IMG/VR virus record: IMGVR_UViG_3300040856_002671
Location: 1 to 32,072 of that record
Origin: a virus
Strand: one strand, 5' to 3'
DNA length: 32,072 nucleotides
Position 1 is the stretch's first letter, and the number at the start of each line of letters is the position of its first letter. Below are positions 32,035 to 32,072 of this stretch, one piece after another. The translations under genes were made by a program, and so were the position numbers. The notes below the pieces were generated by a model. It searched no databases, was not told the DNA's origin, and was given only the letters and a program-made list of their open reading frames with translations.

Positions 32035-32072
32035 CCCCTTACACCTAAGCGACACTCAAGAGGTGAGTAACT
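32035..32072 (-). repeat. 38-bp direct repeat, copy at the right edge
   Basis: Identical to 31606-31643 and cut by the window end, so the true repeat may be longer. It lies 33 nt before the ATG at 32001. Confidence 0.85.

Noticed and set aside
31606-32072. CRISPR array
   Set aside because: Only two 38-bp copies are present, 429 bp apart, with a gene between them.

Overview
The window looks like the structural-gene (baseplate, neck, DNA packaging) region of a T4-like myovirus. It is AT-rich by eye, every credible gene lies on the minus strand, and the gene set best matches marine T4-like cyanophages (Kyanoviridae type). A related marine T4-like phage, such as a pelagiphage, cannot be excluded. 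The identifications rest on remembered T4 and cyanophage protein sequences and on gene order; no database search was run.

In the direction of transcription (right to left) the window opens with a more GC-rich stretch (about 32072-31324). It holds a small membrane protein and a KTSC-like small protein, with a 38-bp direct repeat ahead of each, a stem-loop between them and an intrinsic terminator after the KTSC gene. A 250-bp non-coding segment follows (31323-31075), with a strong palindrome and iteron-like GAATAA repeats. Next come small cyanophage-type genes: a 52-aa membrane protein and a YHIYAKD-type protein. These are followed by a GT-A glycosyltransferase-like protein, a 43-aa basic protein, and conserved unknowns of 205 and 80 aa.

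The virion block then reads gp25, gp6, a giant gp7-like protein (2567 aa), an extra 1429-aa protein, gp8, a DUF4815 protein (1815 aa), an 818-aa PLAQTF-type structural protein, a 74-aa coiled coil, gp13, gp14, gp15 and gp16. A 5'-partial-window ORF with a DUF6321-like C-terminus runs off the left edge. This is the T4 order 6-7-8-[9-12, wac]-13-14-15-16, with the T4 9-12/wac positions filled by the 1815- and 818-aa proteins.

The products should assemble into one machine. gp25, gp6, gp7 and gp8 form baseplate wedges. The large multidomain proteins probably build the wedge periphery and fibre attachment. gp13 and gp14 make the neck, gp15 caps the tail sheath, and gp16 starts DNA packaging. T4-late-like octamers (TATAAATA and close variants) lie 17-36 nt ahead of six genes. 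Other adjacent genes overlap as TAATG or ATGA or are separated by a few bases.

The most notable signal is inside the proteins. Four short sequence modules recur across different virion proteins, and several T4 homologues (gp7, gp8, gp14, gp15) are much enlarged. At least gp7, gp8, gp14 and gp15 carry these modules in regions their T4 counterparts lack. This suggests modular growth of the neck and baseplate. No tRNA, CRISPR array, transposase or integrase was seen.
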